64,000 bases of DNA from Candidatus Thiosymbion ectosymbiont of Catanema sp. Cochon2018 (GCA_011392765.1 WYCW01000004.1:335538-399537); one strand, 5' to 3'. Shown: positions 1-8,872, numbered from the stretch's first letter. Numbers and translations are program-made. The notes: generated by a model from the letters alone, not told the origin.

Positions 1-381
1 GATCCGCACTATAGCACCAAGGGGTGGGTAAACGCTGGATTACACCAGCTTCCCAAGAAAAAGGTCACGCTCTACAATCCCAGCTATGGAACCCAAAATA
101 GGTATTCACCGTATTCCGGTGCCATTCAAATGCGGGATTCGTTTCTGATTCACGCTGGACCACGGAATCTGTCAGAAGAAGCGTGGGGATCAGCTGGATG
201 CGTCGAGATTATCGGCAATTTCGACAACTTCAAGAAGGATATAGCGGGCTTATCAGGATCAACTAGTAAAGATGCCGGTGACGCAATCTCTAAGCTCGTA
301 AAGGCAGGAAAGCTTTTTGTTCGGGTGGAGTATGCAATACCTCCGGATATAAAGAAGAACTTCGCTGGAGAGTTGCCATGA
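1..381 (+). CDS. C-terminal part of an L,D-transpeptidase-like toxin (partial)
   Basis: The frame is open from the first base of the window, so only the C-terminal 126 residues are present. The visible region reads FLIHAGP, then about 12 residues, then GSAGCVEI. A His followed by a Ser-x-Gly-Cys is the catalytic signature spacing of YkuD/Tlde1-like L,D-transpeptidase folds, which act on peptidoglycan tetrapeptides. I infer a peptidoglycan-directed enzyme, possibly the toxic end of a secreted effector. The stop codon overlaps the start of the next gene (ATGA), and that gene encodes an exported protein, an arrangement typical of effector-immunity pairs. The family name is my reading of the motif; an unrelated hydrolase with a similar motif is possible. 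Confidence 0.5.
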   Translation, partial: DPHYSTKGWVNAGLHQLPKKKVTLYNPSYGTQNRYSPYSGAIQMRDSFLIHAGPRNLSEEAWGSAGCVEIIGNFDNFKKDIAGLSGSTSKDAGDAISKLVKAGKLFVRVEYAIPPDIKKNFAGELP

Positions 382-962
382 CCATAAGAGCCTTAATGGC
401 ATGCACTTTCCTGTTTGTTATTTTCTCTTATATGTCAGCGACTGCGCAGACGGGTTCTGACGGCTTCGAGCTATTGGCAGATTGTGCCATCAAGAATGGA
501 AAGGTCCACCCATCGATAGGGACACTAACAAGCTGTGAAATGGACAATGAATTCATTCTAGGCGCGTTACGCAGCAAACATATCGATCAACCGCTTCGGC
601 ACTATAGGTTTGTGTCGGGCAAAGTAGAGATTGCCGCGACCTCGAAAGCTGACGGCACGCGAATGGAAGCCTACCTGCACTGTATCGGATCGCAAGGCGC
701 CAATACCCTTCCGGGCACGGACGAACTCTATCGTGCTATTGCCGCCAATACGTATGTCACAGGATTGATTTCTGGAGAGGAAATGCCAGTCACCTGTCAC
801 TACTTCGCCTGTGATAACATTTTAGTGTTACTAAGCTACTATGGATTGCCAGGATACTACAAGGATTTCCAACCTGGCACTGTCATTGCGGAGATCGCGG
901 GTGGATGTCCCTGCAAAGAGATCAGTGACACCGAAAACGTCAACGATACCGGGGGGAGTTAG
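378..962 (+). CDS. Exported cysteine-rich protein, candidate periplasmic immunity protein
   Basis: 194 residues. The N-terminus MTIRALMACTFLFVIFSYMS and the following ATAQ look like a Sec signal peptide with cleavage near residue 24. The mature part has about eight cysteines (pairs such as CPC near the C-terminus and CHYFAC in the middle), consistent with disulfides in the periplasm. The ATG overlaps the stop of the upstream peptidoglycan-enzyme gene by four bases, so the two are translationally coupled. From context I infer it protects the producer from that enzyme; the protein itself matches no family I recognise. The region is less GC-rich than the metabolic genes of the window, which suggests acquisition. 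Confidence 0.6.
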   Translation: MTIRALMACTFLFVIFSYMSATAQTGSDGFELLADCAIKNGKVHPSIGTLTSCEMDNEFILGALRSKHIDQPLRHYRFVSGKVEIAATSKADGTRMEAYLHCIGSQGANTLPGTDELYRAIAANTYVTGLISGEEMPVTCHYFACDNILVLLSYYGLPGYYKDFQPGTVIAEIAGGCPCKEISDTENVNDTGGS

Positions 963-1455
963 TAACGGCTATGACCGTACGTTGCGTCGCCAGACCTAAC
1001 ATCGAATGGTAATACCAAAAGGGAAAAGGGGCCAGGCTCAATTGACGGGTCGTTTTTCACAGCCCATTCGCCTAACATTTGGCTGCAAGCGACCCAATGC
1101 CGCGGTCCGGCTCCTCAGCAACTTTCAAGCTCAGTGCCACGCGGCATTGGGCGCCTGAGCCCAAACGATAAGCGGCGCGTCCCTGCGCCGCTTATTGGGG
1201 AACTAACCAGCAAGTGCAATATAAAGAGTATTACCAAAAGGGAAACACACAGGAACCTGCCCGGCGGCGCTTTGATAGCCCGACCGTTTCAGACACCAAA
1301 ACAGGCAATCGCCTAACAAAAACGTCAGTGCAACATAAGACGCGCCGCCTATCAAGACGCTGAACGCAGACAAACCTCCCTTGCCCCCGTCCATGGGGGC
1401 AAGGGAGGTTGCTGGTTAGCTCCCCATTAGAGCATAAGTAAGAAGGGTAAAGAAG
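963..1455. other. Intergenic region with inverted repeats, no gene
   Basis: No convincing coding frame. Two similar sites containing GGGGARCTAACCAGCAA lie in opposite orientation at about 1196-1213 and 1408-1428 and bracket roughly 230 bp. A short word, TACCAAAAGGGAAA, occurs directly repeated near 1012 and 1233. CGCCTAAC occurs at about 1070 and 1311, each followed by an imperfect palindrome; I considered integron attC sites but the paired core sites are not convincing. Confidence 0.5.
1373..1410. terminator. Perfect 16-bp hairpin, terminator-like
   Basis: AACCTCCCTTGCCCCC pairs perfectly with GGGGGCAAGGGAGGTT around a 6-nt loop. There is no long T run on either side, so it is a strong structure without a full intrinsic-terminator signature. 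It lies just upstream of the small gene at 1456 and forms the right part of the inverted-repeat unit described for this interval. Confidence 0.4.
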
Positions 1456-1698
1456 ATGAATCAAGAAACGAAACCAAAGGATCCAGAGGGTAAAGTTCCC
1501 AATTCAGTAGACCGTGAAGTTCTCACCGAAGATTACGTTAGGTTTGTCTCACACATAGCCGCCGATATAGCGGAGCAACGCGCCTCACGTCGAGAAAACG
1601 TTTATCGTGCAATTCTTGGCCTAGTATTCGGTGCTATCGCGTTTCTTGGATATAGCAGTATTACGTCTGTTAAAGATGATCCTGAATCCGTGAGATAA
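1456..1698 (+). CDS. Small single-span membrane protein, unknown
   Basis: 80 residues. The first 45 or so are charged and hydrophilic (DREVLTEDYVRFVSHIAADI), followed by one predicted membrane span around residues 50-68 (AILGLVFGAIAFLGY) and a short polar tail. A purine-rich stretch (GAAGGGTAAAGAAG) precedes the ATG and could serve as ribosome binding site. The last 30 bases of the gene recur in inverted orientation about 140 bp downstream, so the 3' end may have been altered by a repeat. No family recognised; it could be a genuine small gene or the remnant of a larger one. Confidence 0.4.
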   Translation: MNQETKPKDPEGKVPNSVDREVLTEDYVRFVSHIAADIAEQRASRRENVYRAILGLVFGAIAFLGYSSITSVKDDPESVR

Positions 1699-1867
1699 AT
1701 AAGCCGCTCATGGAATAATCTCTTTATAAAACAACAGGATAACGGAAAAATTCATTCACTTTTGGACTCACCCAGGAGGTGAAGCAGCCGATCCTTGAAT
1801 ATCAAGTGGAATCATGAGGTTAGCCACAATCCTAGATTTTATCTCACGGATTCAGGATGATGTTAAG
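1668..1867. repeat. Inverted repeat spanning the end of the small gene
   Basis: About 28 bases around ATCCTGAATCCGTGAGATAA at 1668-1699 recur as the reverse complement at 1836-1867 with few mismatches. The intervening 135 bp have no gene. This is the layout of a small miniature element or of a foldback left by a deletion. Confidence 0.5.
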
Positions 1868-1951
1868 GTATTAGTGCTAGCTGATCTAAAGGAGGCTCTA
1901 ACAATGAAATACAACCGACGCAGTAAACTGCGCGGCTGATTTCTGGCGTTA

Positions 1952-2103
1952 GTGCGCCAAGCGAAGCTTGGCGCTTCTTGCCGGGTGAAAGTCCCGGTCG
2001 GGAAAGGATTAACTACCCACCCGTATCGCGTGTTGCGCCTCTAGCGGAAAGCGACGCCTTGGTAGGGACACTGGAGCGAGCGTGAACAACCGAGGTGAAG
2101 CGT
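1952..2103 (+). mobile_element. 5' fragment of a bacterial group II intron
   Basis: The sequence starts GTGCG, the canonical group II intron 5' boundary, then forms a short hairpin (GCCAAGC/GCTTGGC) and reads CTTGCCGGGTGAAAGTCCCG, a hallmark of domain I of bacterial group II introns. Similarity ends near 2103, where an unrelated palindromic repeat begins. There is no reverse transcriptase and no domain V/VI, so this is a dead stump. Identification is from the boundary and domain I motif only. Confidence 0.5.
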
Positions 2104-2108
2104 ACACA

Positions 2109-2207
2109 GAGAATCTACGCGCTACGAATCAGGCGAATCCGCACGAATAAGATCCCTCCCTTCGGTTCGGGACGACGGTTTCGCGTAGATTCGCGTGATT
2201 CGTAGTT
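2109..2207. repeat. Palindromic repeat, ACTACGAATC family
   Basis: Arms built on CTACGAATC and GATTCGTAG flank a core AAGATCCCTCCCTTCGGTTC followed by GGGACGAC. Relatives occur at about 9168-9242, 11614-11676, 12411-12474, 33100-33182 and 53926-54017, some without the core. Many copies sit beside a second conserved word, GCGTTACCGGTC with CAATGCCATT. The family looks like a dispersed foldback element with no coding capacity. Confidence 0.6.
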
Positions 2208-2344
2208 TTTTCTTCGATGCGGTTCGCGGTCGGGATTGGTGTAATCCTGCTACGGTATACCGCGCTCATCGCACCATTGATGCGGTTCGCGCCTCCCAGC
2301 AGTGCCATCCTGTAAGACTTGCCGCGCTCACCGCATCCTACGGG

Positions 2345-2380
2345 CTCATCATTCATCACTCATCACTCATCACTCACCGA
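2345..2380. repeat. Tandem ATTCATCACTC repeat abutting the cusA start
   Basis: Several copies of the 7-mer-based word CATCACT/CATTCAT run to within two bases of the cusA ATG, leaving no visible Shine-Dalgarno sequence. The same array precedes the gene at 30201, and its reverse complement follows the cusA stop at 5776-5822. Confidence 0.6.
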
Positions 2381-2381
2381 T

Positions 2382-5300
2382 ATGGAACAGGTCATCCGCT
2401 GGTCGATCAGGAATCGCTTCCTGATCCTGCTCGGCACGCTGCTGCTGACCGGTTGGGGCATCGTCTCCGTCCGGCAGGCGCCCCTGGATGCCATCCCGGA
2501 TCTGTCGGATGTGCAGGTCATCATCCGCACGAGTTTCGCGGGACAGTCCCCGCGGGTGGTGGAGGAACAGGTCACCTATCCCATCACCACCACCATGCTG
2601 GCGGTGCCGGGGGCGCAGACGGTGCGGGGCTATTCCTTCTTCGGGGACTCCTATGTCTATGTCATCTTCGAGGACGGCACGGACCTCTACTGGGCGCGTT
2701 CCCGGGTCCTGGAGTATCTGAACCAGGCGGCGAAGGACCTGCCGGCCGGGGTTCAGCCGCGGCTGGGACCCGATGCCACCGGCGTGGGCTGGGTCTACAG
2801 CTATGCCCTGGTCGATCCCACCGGGCATCACGACTTGGCTCAACTACGCAGCCTGCAGGACTGGTTTCTCAAATTGGAGCTGCAGACCGTTCCCGGCGTG
2901 GCGGAGGTGGCGACGGTCGGCGGCATGGTCCGCCAGTACCAGATCGTGGTGGACCCGGAGAAACTGCGCGCCTACAGGATCCCACTCTCGCGGGTGGCCG
3001 CCGCCGTCCGCGCCGCCAACCAGGAGGTCGGCGGCTCGGTGGTGGAGATGGCGGAGGCCGAGTATATGATCCGCACCCGCGGTTATCTCCGCGGCCTGGA
3101 GGATATAAAAACCATCCCCATCGAGGTCGATGCCCGGGGTACGCCCATCCTGCTGCGGGATCTGGCGACGGTCCAAATCGGTCCCGAGATGCGGCGGGTG
3201 GTAGCGGATCTGGACGGACAAGGCGAGATCACCGGCGGCATCGTGGTCATGCGCTATGGAGAAAATGCCCTGAGCACCATCGCCGCTGTGAAACGCAAGC
3301 TCGAAGAGCTCAGGCAGGGCCTGCCGCCGGGGGTGGAGATCCTCGAAACCTACGACCGCTCCGAGCTGATCCTGAACGCGGTGGACAACCTGCAGGAAAA
3401 GCTGATCGAGGAGTTCGCGGTGGTGGCCCTGGTGTGCCTGCTGTTTCTGTTCCATCTGCGCTCCGCCTTCGTGGCCATCGTCACCCTGCCGCTGGGGGTG
3501 CTGGCGGCTTTCATCGTGATGCGCTATCAGGGCATCAACGCCAATATTATGTCCCTGGGCGGCATCGCCATCGCCATCGGGGCCATGGTGGATGCGGCCA
3601 TCGTCATGATCGAGAACGCCCACAAGCACCTGGAGCGTTTTCGCCAGTCCCAGGAGGGTGTCGTAAAAGGCACCGATCTTCACCCTTCGACCCCCTCACC
3701 CCAACCCCTCTCCCGGCCGGGAGAGGGGCTTTTGCGACGCCCTCCCCAGGGGCGGGCACCGGCGGGAAACGAACACTGGCAAGTGATCGCCACGGCGGCC
3801 TCCGAGGTGGGACCGGCCCTCTTTTTTTCTTTGCTCATCATCACCCTGAGCTTCCTGCCGGTGTTCGCGCTCGAGGCCCAGGAGGGGAGATTATTCGCGC
3901 CCCTGGCCTACACCAAGACCTATGCCATGGCCGCTGCGGCCGGGCTGGCGGTGACCCTGGTGCCGGTGCTCATGGGCTATTTTATTCGGGGCCGTATCCC
4001 CCGAGAAAAAACCAATCCCCTCAACCGGCTGCTGATTTGGATCTATCGACCGTTGCTCAGGGGCGTGCTGGCAGCGCCCTGGATCACCATCCTGTTGTCG
4101 GTCCTGATCCTGTCCAGCCTGCTGATCCCGATCTACGGCATCGGCGGCTACCTGGAGCCGTTGAAGTGGCCCTTCCGGGCCGTCGGACTGGTACAGGCGG
4201 ACGGTCCCCATCGGAGTGCCCTTGCCACTATCGAGGGCTGGCAAGCGGGGCTGGTGCAGGATTGGGAAAAGGCGACCCAGGGTATTCCCCTATTGGAAGA
4301 CCTGGGCGCGGGCCTGGGCTCGGAGTTCATGCCCGAGCTCTACGAGGGCGATCTCATGTATATGCCCACTACCCTGCCGGGCCTCTCCATCGGCAAGGCC
4401 CAGGAGCTCCTGCAGCAGACCGACCGGCTGATCGCGACTCTGCCGGAGGTGGAGCGGGTTTTTGGCAAGATCGGTCGGGCCGATACGGCCACGGACCCGG
4501 CGCCCCTGACGATGATCGAGACCCTGATCCAGCTCAGACCCGAGTCCGAGTGGCGACCGGGCATGACCGTCGACAAGCTGATCGCCGAGCTGGACCGGAC
4601 CGTGGATTTCCCCGGCGTCACCAACGCCTGGGTGATGCCGATCAAGACCCGCATCGATATGTTGGCCACCGGCATCAAGACCCCCGTGGGCATCAAGGTC
4701 GCGGGGCCGGACCTCGTTGAGATCGAGCGGATCGGGAAGGACATCGAGCGGGTCGTGCTTGAAATGCCGGGGACCGCATCCGCCTTTTCAGAACGGGTCG
4801 CGGGCGGGAGGTACTTGGAAATCCGCCCGGACCGGATCGCGGCGGCCCGGGTCGGGCTCAATATCGAGGACATCAACCAGGTGGTCGCCGCCGCCGTGGG
4901 AGGCATCAACATCACCCAGACGGTCGAGGGGCGGGAGCGTTATCCGGTCAACCTCCGTTTCCCCCGTGAAAGACGCAACGATCCGGTCAAGCTGCGGGAG
5001 CTGCCCTTAGTAACACCGACCGGCGCCCAAATCCCCTTGGGACAGATCGCCGAAGTGAAGGTCGTCGACGGGGCGCCCATGCTCAAGAGTGAGAACGCGC
5101 GTCTGAACGGTTGGACCTTCGTCGACATCCGGGGGGTGGACGTGGGCACCTATGTCCGCCGGGCCCAGGCGGCGGTCCGCGACCGGGTGCGGCTGCCCCC
5201 CGGTTATTCCATCACCTGGTCCGGCCAGTACGAGTATATGCTGCGGGCCCAGGAGCGGCTTGCTCAAGTGGTTCCCTTCACGCTGGTCATCATCTTCAGC

Positions 5301-5774
5301 CTGCTCTATCTCACCTTCCGCCGTACCGGGGAGGCGCTGCTGGTCATGCTCTCGCTGCCCTTTGCCCTGGTCGGGGGCTTCTGGTTCGTGTATCTCCTGG
5401 ACTATAACCTCTCGGTCGCGGTGGCGGTGGGCTTTATCGCCCTGGCCGGGGTGGCGGCGGAGTTCGGCGTCGTGATGCTGGTCTACCTGGACAATGCCCT
5501 GAAAGGGGTCCGGGAAGCAGGCGGGTTGAACGGTGTTGCCGACCTCGAGGCGGCCATCATGGAGGGGGCGGTCATGCGGGTACGCCCCAAGGCTATGACG
5601 GTGGCCGTCATCATCGCCGGACTGCTCCCCATCATGATCGGCCAGGGCACCGGCTCGGAGGTCATGCGCCGCATCGCCGCCCCCATGGTGGGCGGCATGA
5701 TTACCGCCCCCCTCCTCTCTCTGTTCGTAATCCCGGCCATTTATCTGGTATGGCGGCGGCGGGAGTTGGGGTAG
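2382..5774 (+). CDS. cusA: CusA-type Cu(I)/Ag(I) efflux RND pump with an inserted segment
   Basis: 1130 residues, against about 1050 for E. coli CusA. It is the inner-membrane proton/metal antiporter of a tripartite RND exporter. Family hallmarks are clear: [14 protein letters not shown] at the start, [14 protein letters not shown] after the fourth span, and the three metal-relay methionines in the contexts [24 protein letters not shown] and [10 protein letters not shown], matching the Cu/Ag subclass. Two length differences stand out. Residues 425-456 are encoded by a miniature element with a 5-bp target duplication, in the cytoplasmic loop after the ENAHKHLE segment. About 50 extra residues precede [12 protein letters not shown]. 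Start chosen at MEQV, as the upstream frame is tandem-repeat DNA. No adaptor (CusB) or outer-membrane gene is adjacent, so the pump is orphaned here. Confidence 0.92.
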   Translation: MEQVIRWSIRNRFLILLGTLLLTGWGIVSVRQAPLDAIPDLSDVQVIIRTSFAGQSPRVVEEQVTYPITTTMLAVPGAQTVRGYSFFGDSYVYVIFEDGTDLYWARSRVLEYLNQAAKDLPAGVQPRLGPDATGVGWVYSYALVDPTGHHDLAQLRSLQDWFLKLELQTVPGVAEVATVGGMVRQYQIVVDPEKLRAYRIPLSRVAAAVRAANQEVGGSVVEMAEAEYMIRTRGYLRGLEDIKTIPIEVDARGTPILLRDLATVQIGPEMRRVVADLDGQGEITGGIVVMRYGENALSTIAAVKRKLEELRQGLPPGVEILETYDRSELILNAVDNLQEKLIEEFAVVALVCLLFLFHLRSAFVAIVTLPLGVLAAFIVMRYQGINANIMSLGGIAIAIGAMVDAAIVMIENAHKHLERFRQSQEGVVKGTDLHPSTPSPQPLSRPGEGLLRRPPQGRAPAGNEHWQVIATAASEVGPALFFSLLIITLSFLPVFALEAQEGRLFAPLAYTKTYAMAAAAGLAVTLVPVLMGYFIRGRIPREKTNPLNRLLIWIYRPLLRGVLAAPWITILLSVLILSSLLIPIYGIGGYLEPLKWPFRAVGLVQADGPHRSALATIEGWQAGLVQDWEKATQGIPLLEDLGAGLGSEFMPELYEGDLMYMPTTLPGLSIGKAQELLQQTDRLIATLPEVERVFGKIGRADTATDPAPLTMIETLIQLRPESEWRPGMTVDKLIAELDRTVDFPGVTNAWVMPIKTRIDMLATGIKTPVGIKVAGPDLVEIERIGKDIERVVLEMPGTASAFSERVAGGRYLEIRPDRIAAARVGLNIEDINQVVAAAVGGINITQTVEGRERYPVNLRFPRERRNDPVKLRELPLVTPTGAQIPLGQIAEVKVVDGAPMLKSENARLNGWTFVDIRGVDVGTYVRRAQAAVRDRVRLPPGYSITWSGQYEYMLRAQERLAQVVPFTLVIIFSLLYLTFRRTGEALLVMLSLPFALVGGFWFVYLLDYNLSVAVAVGFIALAGVAAEFGVVMLVYLDNALKGVREAGGLNGVADLEAAIMEGAVMRVRPKAMTVAVIIAGLLPIMIGQGTGSEVMRRIAAPMVGGMITAPLLSLFVIPAIYLVWRRRELG
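3654..3744. mobile_element. 91-bp miniature element inside cusA, 5-bp target duplication
   Basis: Ends are GAGGGTGTCGTAAAAG (left) and the reverse complement of GAGGGCGTCGCAAAAG (right), a 16-bp terminal inverted repeat with two differences. CCCAG flanks it on both sides (3649-3653 and 3745-3749). The interior holds a GC-rich hairpin, CCCCTCTCCCGG/CCGGGAGAGGGG. Element plus duplication is 96 bp, exactly 32 codons, and the frame stays open. A relative with the same ends lies at 31964-32065. Confidence 0.85.
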
Positions 5775-6150
5775 ATGAGTGATGAGTGATGAATGATGAA
5801 TGCGGAATGATGAGTGATGAATGTCGCTTGATTGGTAAAAACACCTATTTTTCAAGGTGCCCTTCACGCATAACGAGGGTTCGTGTCCTTTCGTGCTGTT
5901 CGTGGTTTTCCGGTTTCCGTACGAAAATTCACGCATCAATGGTCTGAGGCAAAGCCCCGCCAGGATTCCTTGAGGGACCTGCATCTTTACCAATGAATCA
6001 AGTTTGTGCACTGCACAAATCGGGATCGGGGTCGAAATCGAGATTCCGATTGCGATACCGATACCGATTTCGACCTATTGGGCGTAGGAGATGGGGCCTT
6101 AGGGGAGAGGGGCTTTTGGAGCCGGTGAAAATATTCGTAGGCGTCAGGTG
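5775..6150. other. Repeat-filled intergenic region
   Basis: 5776-5822 is a GATGAGTGATGAATGATG array, the inverse of the array before cusA. 5822-5863 holds a word, CGCTTGATTGG followed by ACCTATTTTTCAAGG, that recurs at 49620-49660. 5938-6119 is a reverse-oriented, partial copy of the CTAG-associated repeat family, including the TTTGTGCACTGCACAAA palindrome and the GATCGG-type hexamers. No gene seen. Confidence 0.6.
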
Positions 6151-7170
6151 TCAATCACCAACGACCTGCTCGATGTCGGCAGCGGTCAATACCCGCTCTG
6201 ACCACATCAGTAACCTTTGCGGGTCGGCACGCTCGATTTTGCGGCGTACCGCCTCGGGCACACTCCCGAACTTCAGCTGCAGTAGCCGTAGCAGGATTGC
6301 CGCCTCCCCTTCCTGCTTGCCTTCTAACCTGCCTTGCTGCATACCTTGCCGGCGACCTTGCTCGATGAAACGTTCGGTAAAACCCTTCATTTCTCGGCGA
6401 GCTTCCTGCCTGCCCTGCTCGATGAAACGTTCGGTAAAACCCTTCATTTCCCGGCGGGCTTCCTGCCTGCCCTGCTCGATGAAGCGTGCTGCAAAACCCG
6501 TCATGATCTCGGCCTCCCGGGGATACTCTTGCTCGTATCTGACCCGCTCATTGTCGTCCAGATTCCCATAGATGTCGATAAAGTCGATGTATTTCAATCG
6601 CTTCTCCGGATCCTCTTCGAGATTCACCAACCCGCTTACGGCCTGGGCGTAGGCATCCAGCTTACGTCCCGGTGCATAGTGCATGTTGGGCAGGTTGAGC
6701 CGGGCGACGATGTTGTTACTGTCACGAAACCGCTCGTAGGCGATGGCGCCCAGCTCGCAGGTGATGAAGTCGAAGTGCAGGTAGGTATGCCGTTCGGTGC
6801 CGAGCACCAGCTCCCGTTGGGGCGCCTGTCCACGCAGAAAGATCACCACCGGCACCACGCGGTCGGTCTTATAGAGCTCTGCAAGGTCCAGGCAATAGTG
6901 CACCAGCCGGTGCACGGAGAAACGCCGGGGATCGCTTTCTTCCTCGAGCACGAACAACAGGGCCTCGCGTCGACCGTCGGGCCATTGGACCAATAAGGGA
7001 ACGTCGAGCTCCCGAAAGCGGTCGCCGAGCCGATTCTTGAGCTGTTCCTGACGCGCCGGGAATATTTCAGCACCGGGCAGGTGATCCGCGGCCTCCTCGG
7101 CCGCGAAAAAGGCCAGGGCCTGGTAGGGATAATCCAGGATGAGATTCTTGAAGTTCTGGTCGTGACTCAT
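6151..7170 (-). CDS. Rpn/PD-(D/E)XK nuclease family protein with DUF4351 tail
   Basis: 339 residues. The N-terminal 150 residues resemble Rpn-type recombination-promoting nucleases and related transposase-like proteins: an acidic residue in RELDVPLLVQW and the following FVLEEES fit the PD-(D/E)XK core. Residues about 220-285 are three tandem 19-residue units (GFTERFIEQGRQEARREMK), and the C-terminus (EAAILLRLLQLKFG ... IERADPQRLLMWSERVL) matches the DUF4351 domain. Start chosen at MSHDQNF; the longer frame reads through repeat DNA. Family members are multicopy and mobile-like; biochemical role beyond DNA cleavage is inferred. Confidence 0.75.
   Translation of the reverse strand: MSHDQNFKNLILDYPYQALAFFAAEEAADHLPGAEIFPARQEQLKNRLGDRFRELDVPLLVQWPDGRREALLFVLEEESDPRRFSVHRLVHYCLDLAELYKTDRVVPVVIFLRGQAPQRELVLGTERHTYLHFDFITCELGAIAYERFRDSNNIVARLNLPNMHYAPGRKLDAYAQAVSGLVNLEEDPEKRLKYIDFIDIYGNLDDNERVRYEQEYPREAEIMTGFAARFIEQGRQEARREMKGFTERFIEQGRQEARREMKGFTERFIEQGRRQGMQQGRLEGKQEGEAAILLRLLQLKFGSVPEAVRRKIERADPQRLLMWSERVLTAADIEQVVGD
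6361..6503. repeat. 57-bp tandem repeat in the Rpn-type gene
   Basis: Two nearly identical 57-bp units at 6361-6417 and 6418-6474, followed by a diverged third, encode a 19-residue helical repeat rich in Glu, Arg and Gln. The near identity suggests recent expansion or gene conversion. Confidence 0.8.
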
Positions 7171-7571
7171 GGGGTGAAACGGGGTGGTGGGGCGGGTACC
7201 AGGGCGAGCGCGGATAAATTTCTTATCGATCAACAAATTGCTGCCAGCTCCCAAGCGCCGGCGCGGAGCGCGTAGATGTTGGGCAAAGCCGGATCAGGGA
7301 CGATCCGGCGTGCCCAACATCAGCATTTCGTTGGGCACGGCTACAAGATCATGTTTTCGGAAGGATTTATACGCGCTCGCCCTGGGTTTAAACGTAACAC
7401 CTTAGTCGCCCGCTCGAAAACCGAAGTGCAGGCAGGATCTGCCGGCGATCGATGCGGTTCGCTGCCTGCCTGTCGGCACCTGCCCGCCGGCAGGCAGGGA
7501 CGAAGACGCCTTGCCCTGCGGATGGAGCGCCCGTGCTCCGCAGGCAAGTCGCGCCCACCGCTCGCGGCGGG
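7171..7571. other. Intergenic region with TTGGGC palindromes, no gene
   Basis: Around 7275-7330 the words GTTGGGCAAAGCCGG and CCGGCGTGCCCAAC form a foldback of a type seen again at 18372-18410. A second foldback around 7465-7500 (CTGCCTGCC/GGCAGGCAG) follows. Nothing else recognisable. Confidence 0.5.
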
Positions 7572-8507
7572 TTACCGCTGCGGCGACCGGCGACTGGAAA
7601 CCGGCAGGGGATCCGCCAAGCCGCGGGCTTCGTCCAATACAAACTGCCGGAACGCCTGGGCGGCGGGCGAGAGGCGCCGGCCCCGGCGATAGACCAGGTG
7701 CCACTGACGCGCGAGCGGAAAGCCCGCTACGTCCAGGATCACCAACCGCTCGGTCTCGAGCTCCAGCTCCAGCGTGTGCACCGAGACCACACTCAGGCCC
7801 AGTCCCGCCCGCACCGCCTGTTTGATGGCCTCGTTGCGGGTCATCTGCATGCCGTGGCGGATTGCAGCGCCATGCTCGACGAAGAAGCGCTCCATGGCCT
7901 GGCGGGTGCCGGAGCCGGGCTCGCGCATCACAAACACCTCTTCGGCCAGGCGTTGGATACCGATGGCTTGCCCCCCGGCGAGCGGATGCTCGGGGGGGGC
8001 GATCACCACCAGGGGATTGTCCATGAACGCCTCGGACTCCACTTCCACGGCCTGCGGCGGCTGGCCCATCAGCACCATATCCACGGCGTTCTCCCGGAGC
8101 TGATGGATCAGGCGCTCCCGGTTGGTAACGTCCAGCTGCAGACCGATGCCGGGATAGCGCTGATGAAAGGCCGCCAGCAGGCGCGGCGCGAAATAGTTCA
8201 CCGTGCTGGCCACGGCGATACTCAGGCGGCCTCGACTCACTCCCTTGAGTGACTCGAGCACCTCTTCCATCTCCTGCAGGGAACGGTCGATGGTGCGGCT
8301 GTAGTGGAAGAGCTCACGCCCCGCCTCGGTGAGACTGATCTGCTTGCCGAGCTTCTCAAACAGGGGCAGACCTACCTCCTCCTCGAGCTGGCGGACCTGC
8401 ATCGACACCGCCGGTTGCGTCAGATGCAGCTCGGCGGCGGCGCGGGTATAGCTTGACAGCCGCGCTACTGTCTCGAAGACCCGGAGCTGGCGGAAAGAGA
8501 CATTCAT
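7572..8507 (-). CDS. cbbR: LysR-type regulator, CbbR
   Basis: 311 residues, the usual LysR length. The N-terminal winged helix-turn-helix reads RQLRVFETVARLSSYTRAAA ELHLTQPAVSMQVRQLEEE, typical of CbbR, and the rest is a substrate-binding-like effector domain (GRLSIAVASTVNYFAPRLLA is the CbbR-style linker). CbbR senses the redox and carbon state and activates Calvin-cycle operons. Start at MNVSF: the longer frame reads into a dispersed repeat. In many autotrophs cbbR is divergent from and adjacent to cbbL; here it points the other way and 5.3 kb separate them, filled by a TPR gene, a toxin-antitoxin remnant, a 225-bp duplication and an IS element. That it still regulates cbbLS is inferred. 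Confidence 0.85.
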   Translation of the reverse strand: MNVSFRQLRVFETVARLSSYTRAAAELHLTQPAVSMQVRQLEEEVGLPLFEKLGKQISLTEAGRELFHYSRTIDRSLQEMEEVLESLKGVSRGRLSIAVASTVNYFAPRLLAAFHQRYPGIGLQLDVTNRERLIHQLRENAVDMVLMGQPPQAVEVESEAFMDNPLVVIAPPEHPLAGGQAIGIQRLAEEVFVMREPGSGTRQAMERFFVEHGAAIRHGMQMTRNEAIKQAVRAGLGLSVVSVHTLELELETERLVILDVAGFPLARQWHLVYRRGRRLSPAAQAFRQFVLDEARGLADPLPVSSRRSPQR

Positions 8508-8574
8508 AGCCGGATTGAGTATAGGAAAAATGGGCCGGTCGTTTCGATCTATCCACAGATTACGCAGATTCTCC

Positions 8575-8672
8575 TTTTGTCCGCAGATTACGCAGATTCT
8601 CACAGATTAAGAACAGAAGTAATCTGCGAAGATCTGCGTAATCTGTGGATAACAAGTTCGTGCACTGCACAA
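8575..8672. repeat. 98-bp repeat, copy 1, contains a DnaA-box sequence
   Basis: Starts TTTTGTCCGCAGATTACG, contains AGTAATCTGCG and ends AATCTGTGGATAACAAG plus TTCGTGCACTGCACA. TGTGGATAA is the perfect reverse complement of the DnaA box TTATCCACA. The second copy is at 8773-8872. Fragments with GCAGATTACGCAGATT are scattered through the window (18290, 29385, 29430, 30085, 32100). Confidence 0.7.
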
Positions 8673-8772
8673 AGGGAACCACGAATAGACACGAATTATT
8701 ATTGCAGGACGAGGTATACCAAAATCGTAGGCTGAATCATGTGTGGAAAGTTCCGAGGCAGGACACCATTGC

Positions 8773-8872
8773 TTTTGTCCGCAGATTACGCAGATTCTCG
8801 CAGATTAAAAACAGAAGTAATCTGTGAAAATCTGCGTAATCTGTGGATAACAAGTTCGTGCGTTGTACACAA
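8773..8872. repeat. 98-bp repeat, copy 2
   Basis: Direct repeat of 8575-8672 with scattered differences, again ending in TGTGGATAACAAGTTCGTGC. Confidence 0.7.

Noticed and set aside
963..1455. Integron attC sites around the GCCTAAC words
   Set aside because: There is no matching GTTAGGC-type partner at the right distance, no cassette-like gene order and no integrase.
2195..4720. Long open frame on the plus strand overlapping cusA
   Set aside because: It is a GC-rich shadow of cusA in another frame, with low-complexity Gly/Arg/Ala composition and no family features. The CusA frame explains the DNA.
5007..6011. 334-codon minus-strand frame over the end of cusA and downstream repeats
   Set aside because: Shadow of cusA continued through repeat DNA. 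The peptide is His/Gln-rich noise.
6361..6503. CRISPR-like array
   Set aside because: The units are contiguous coding repeats without spacers. No true repeat-spacer array exists in the window.
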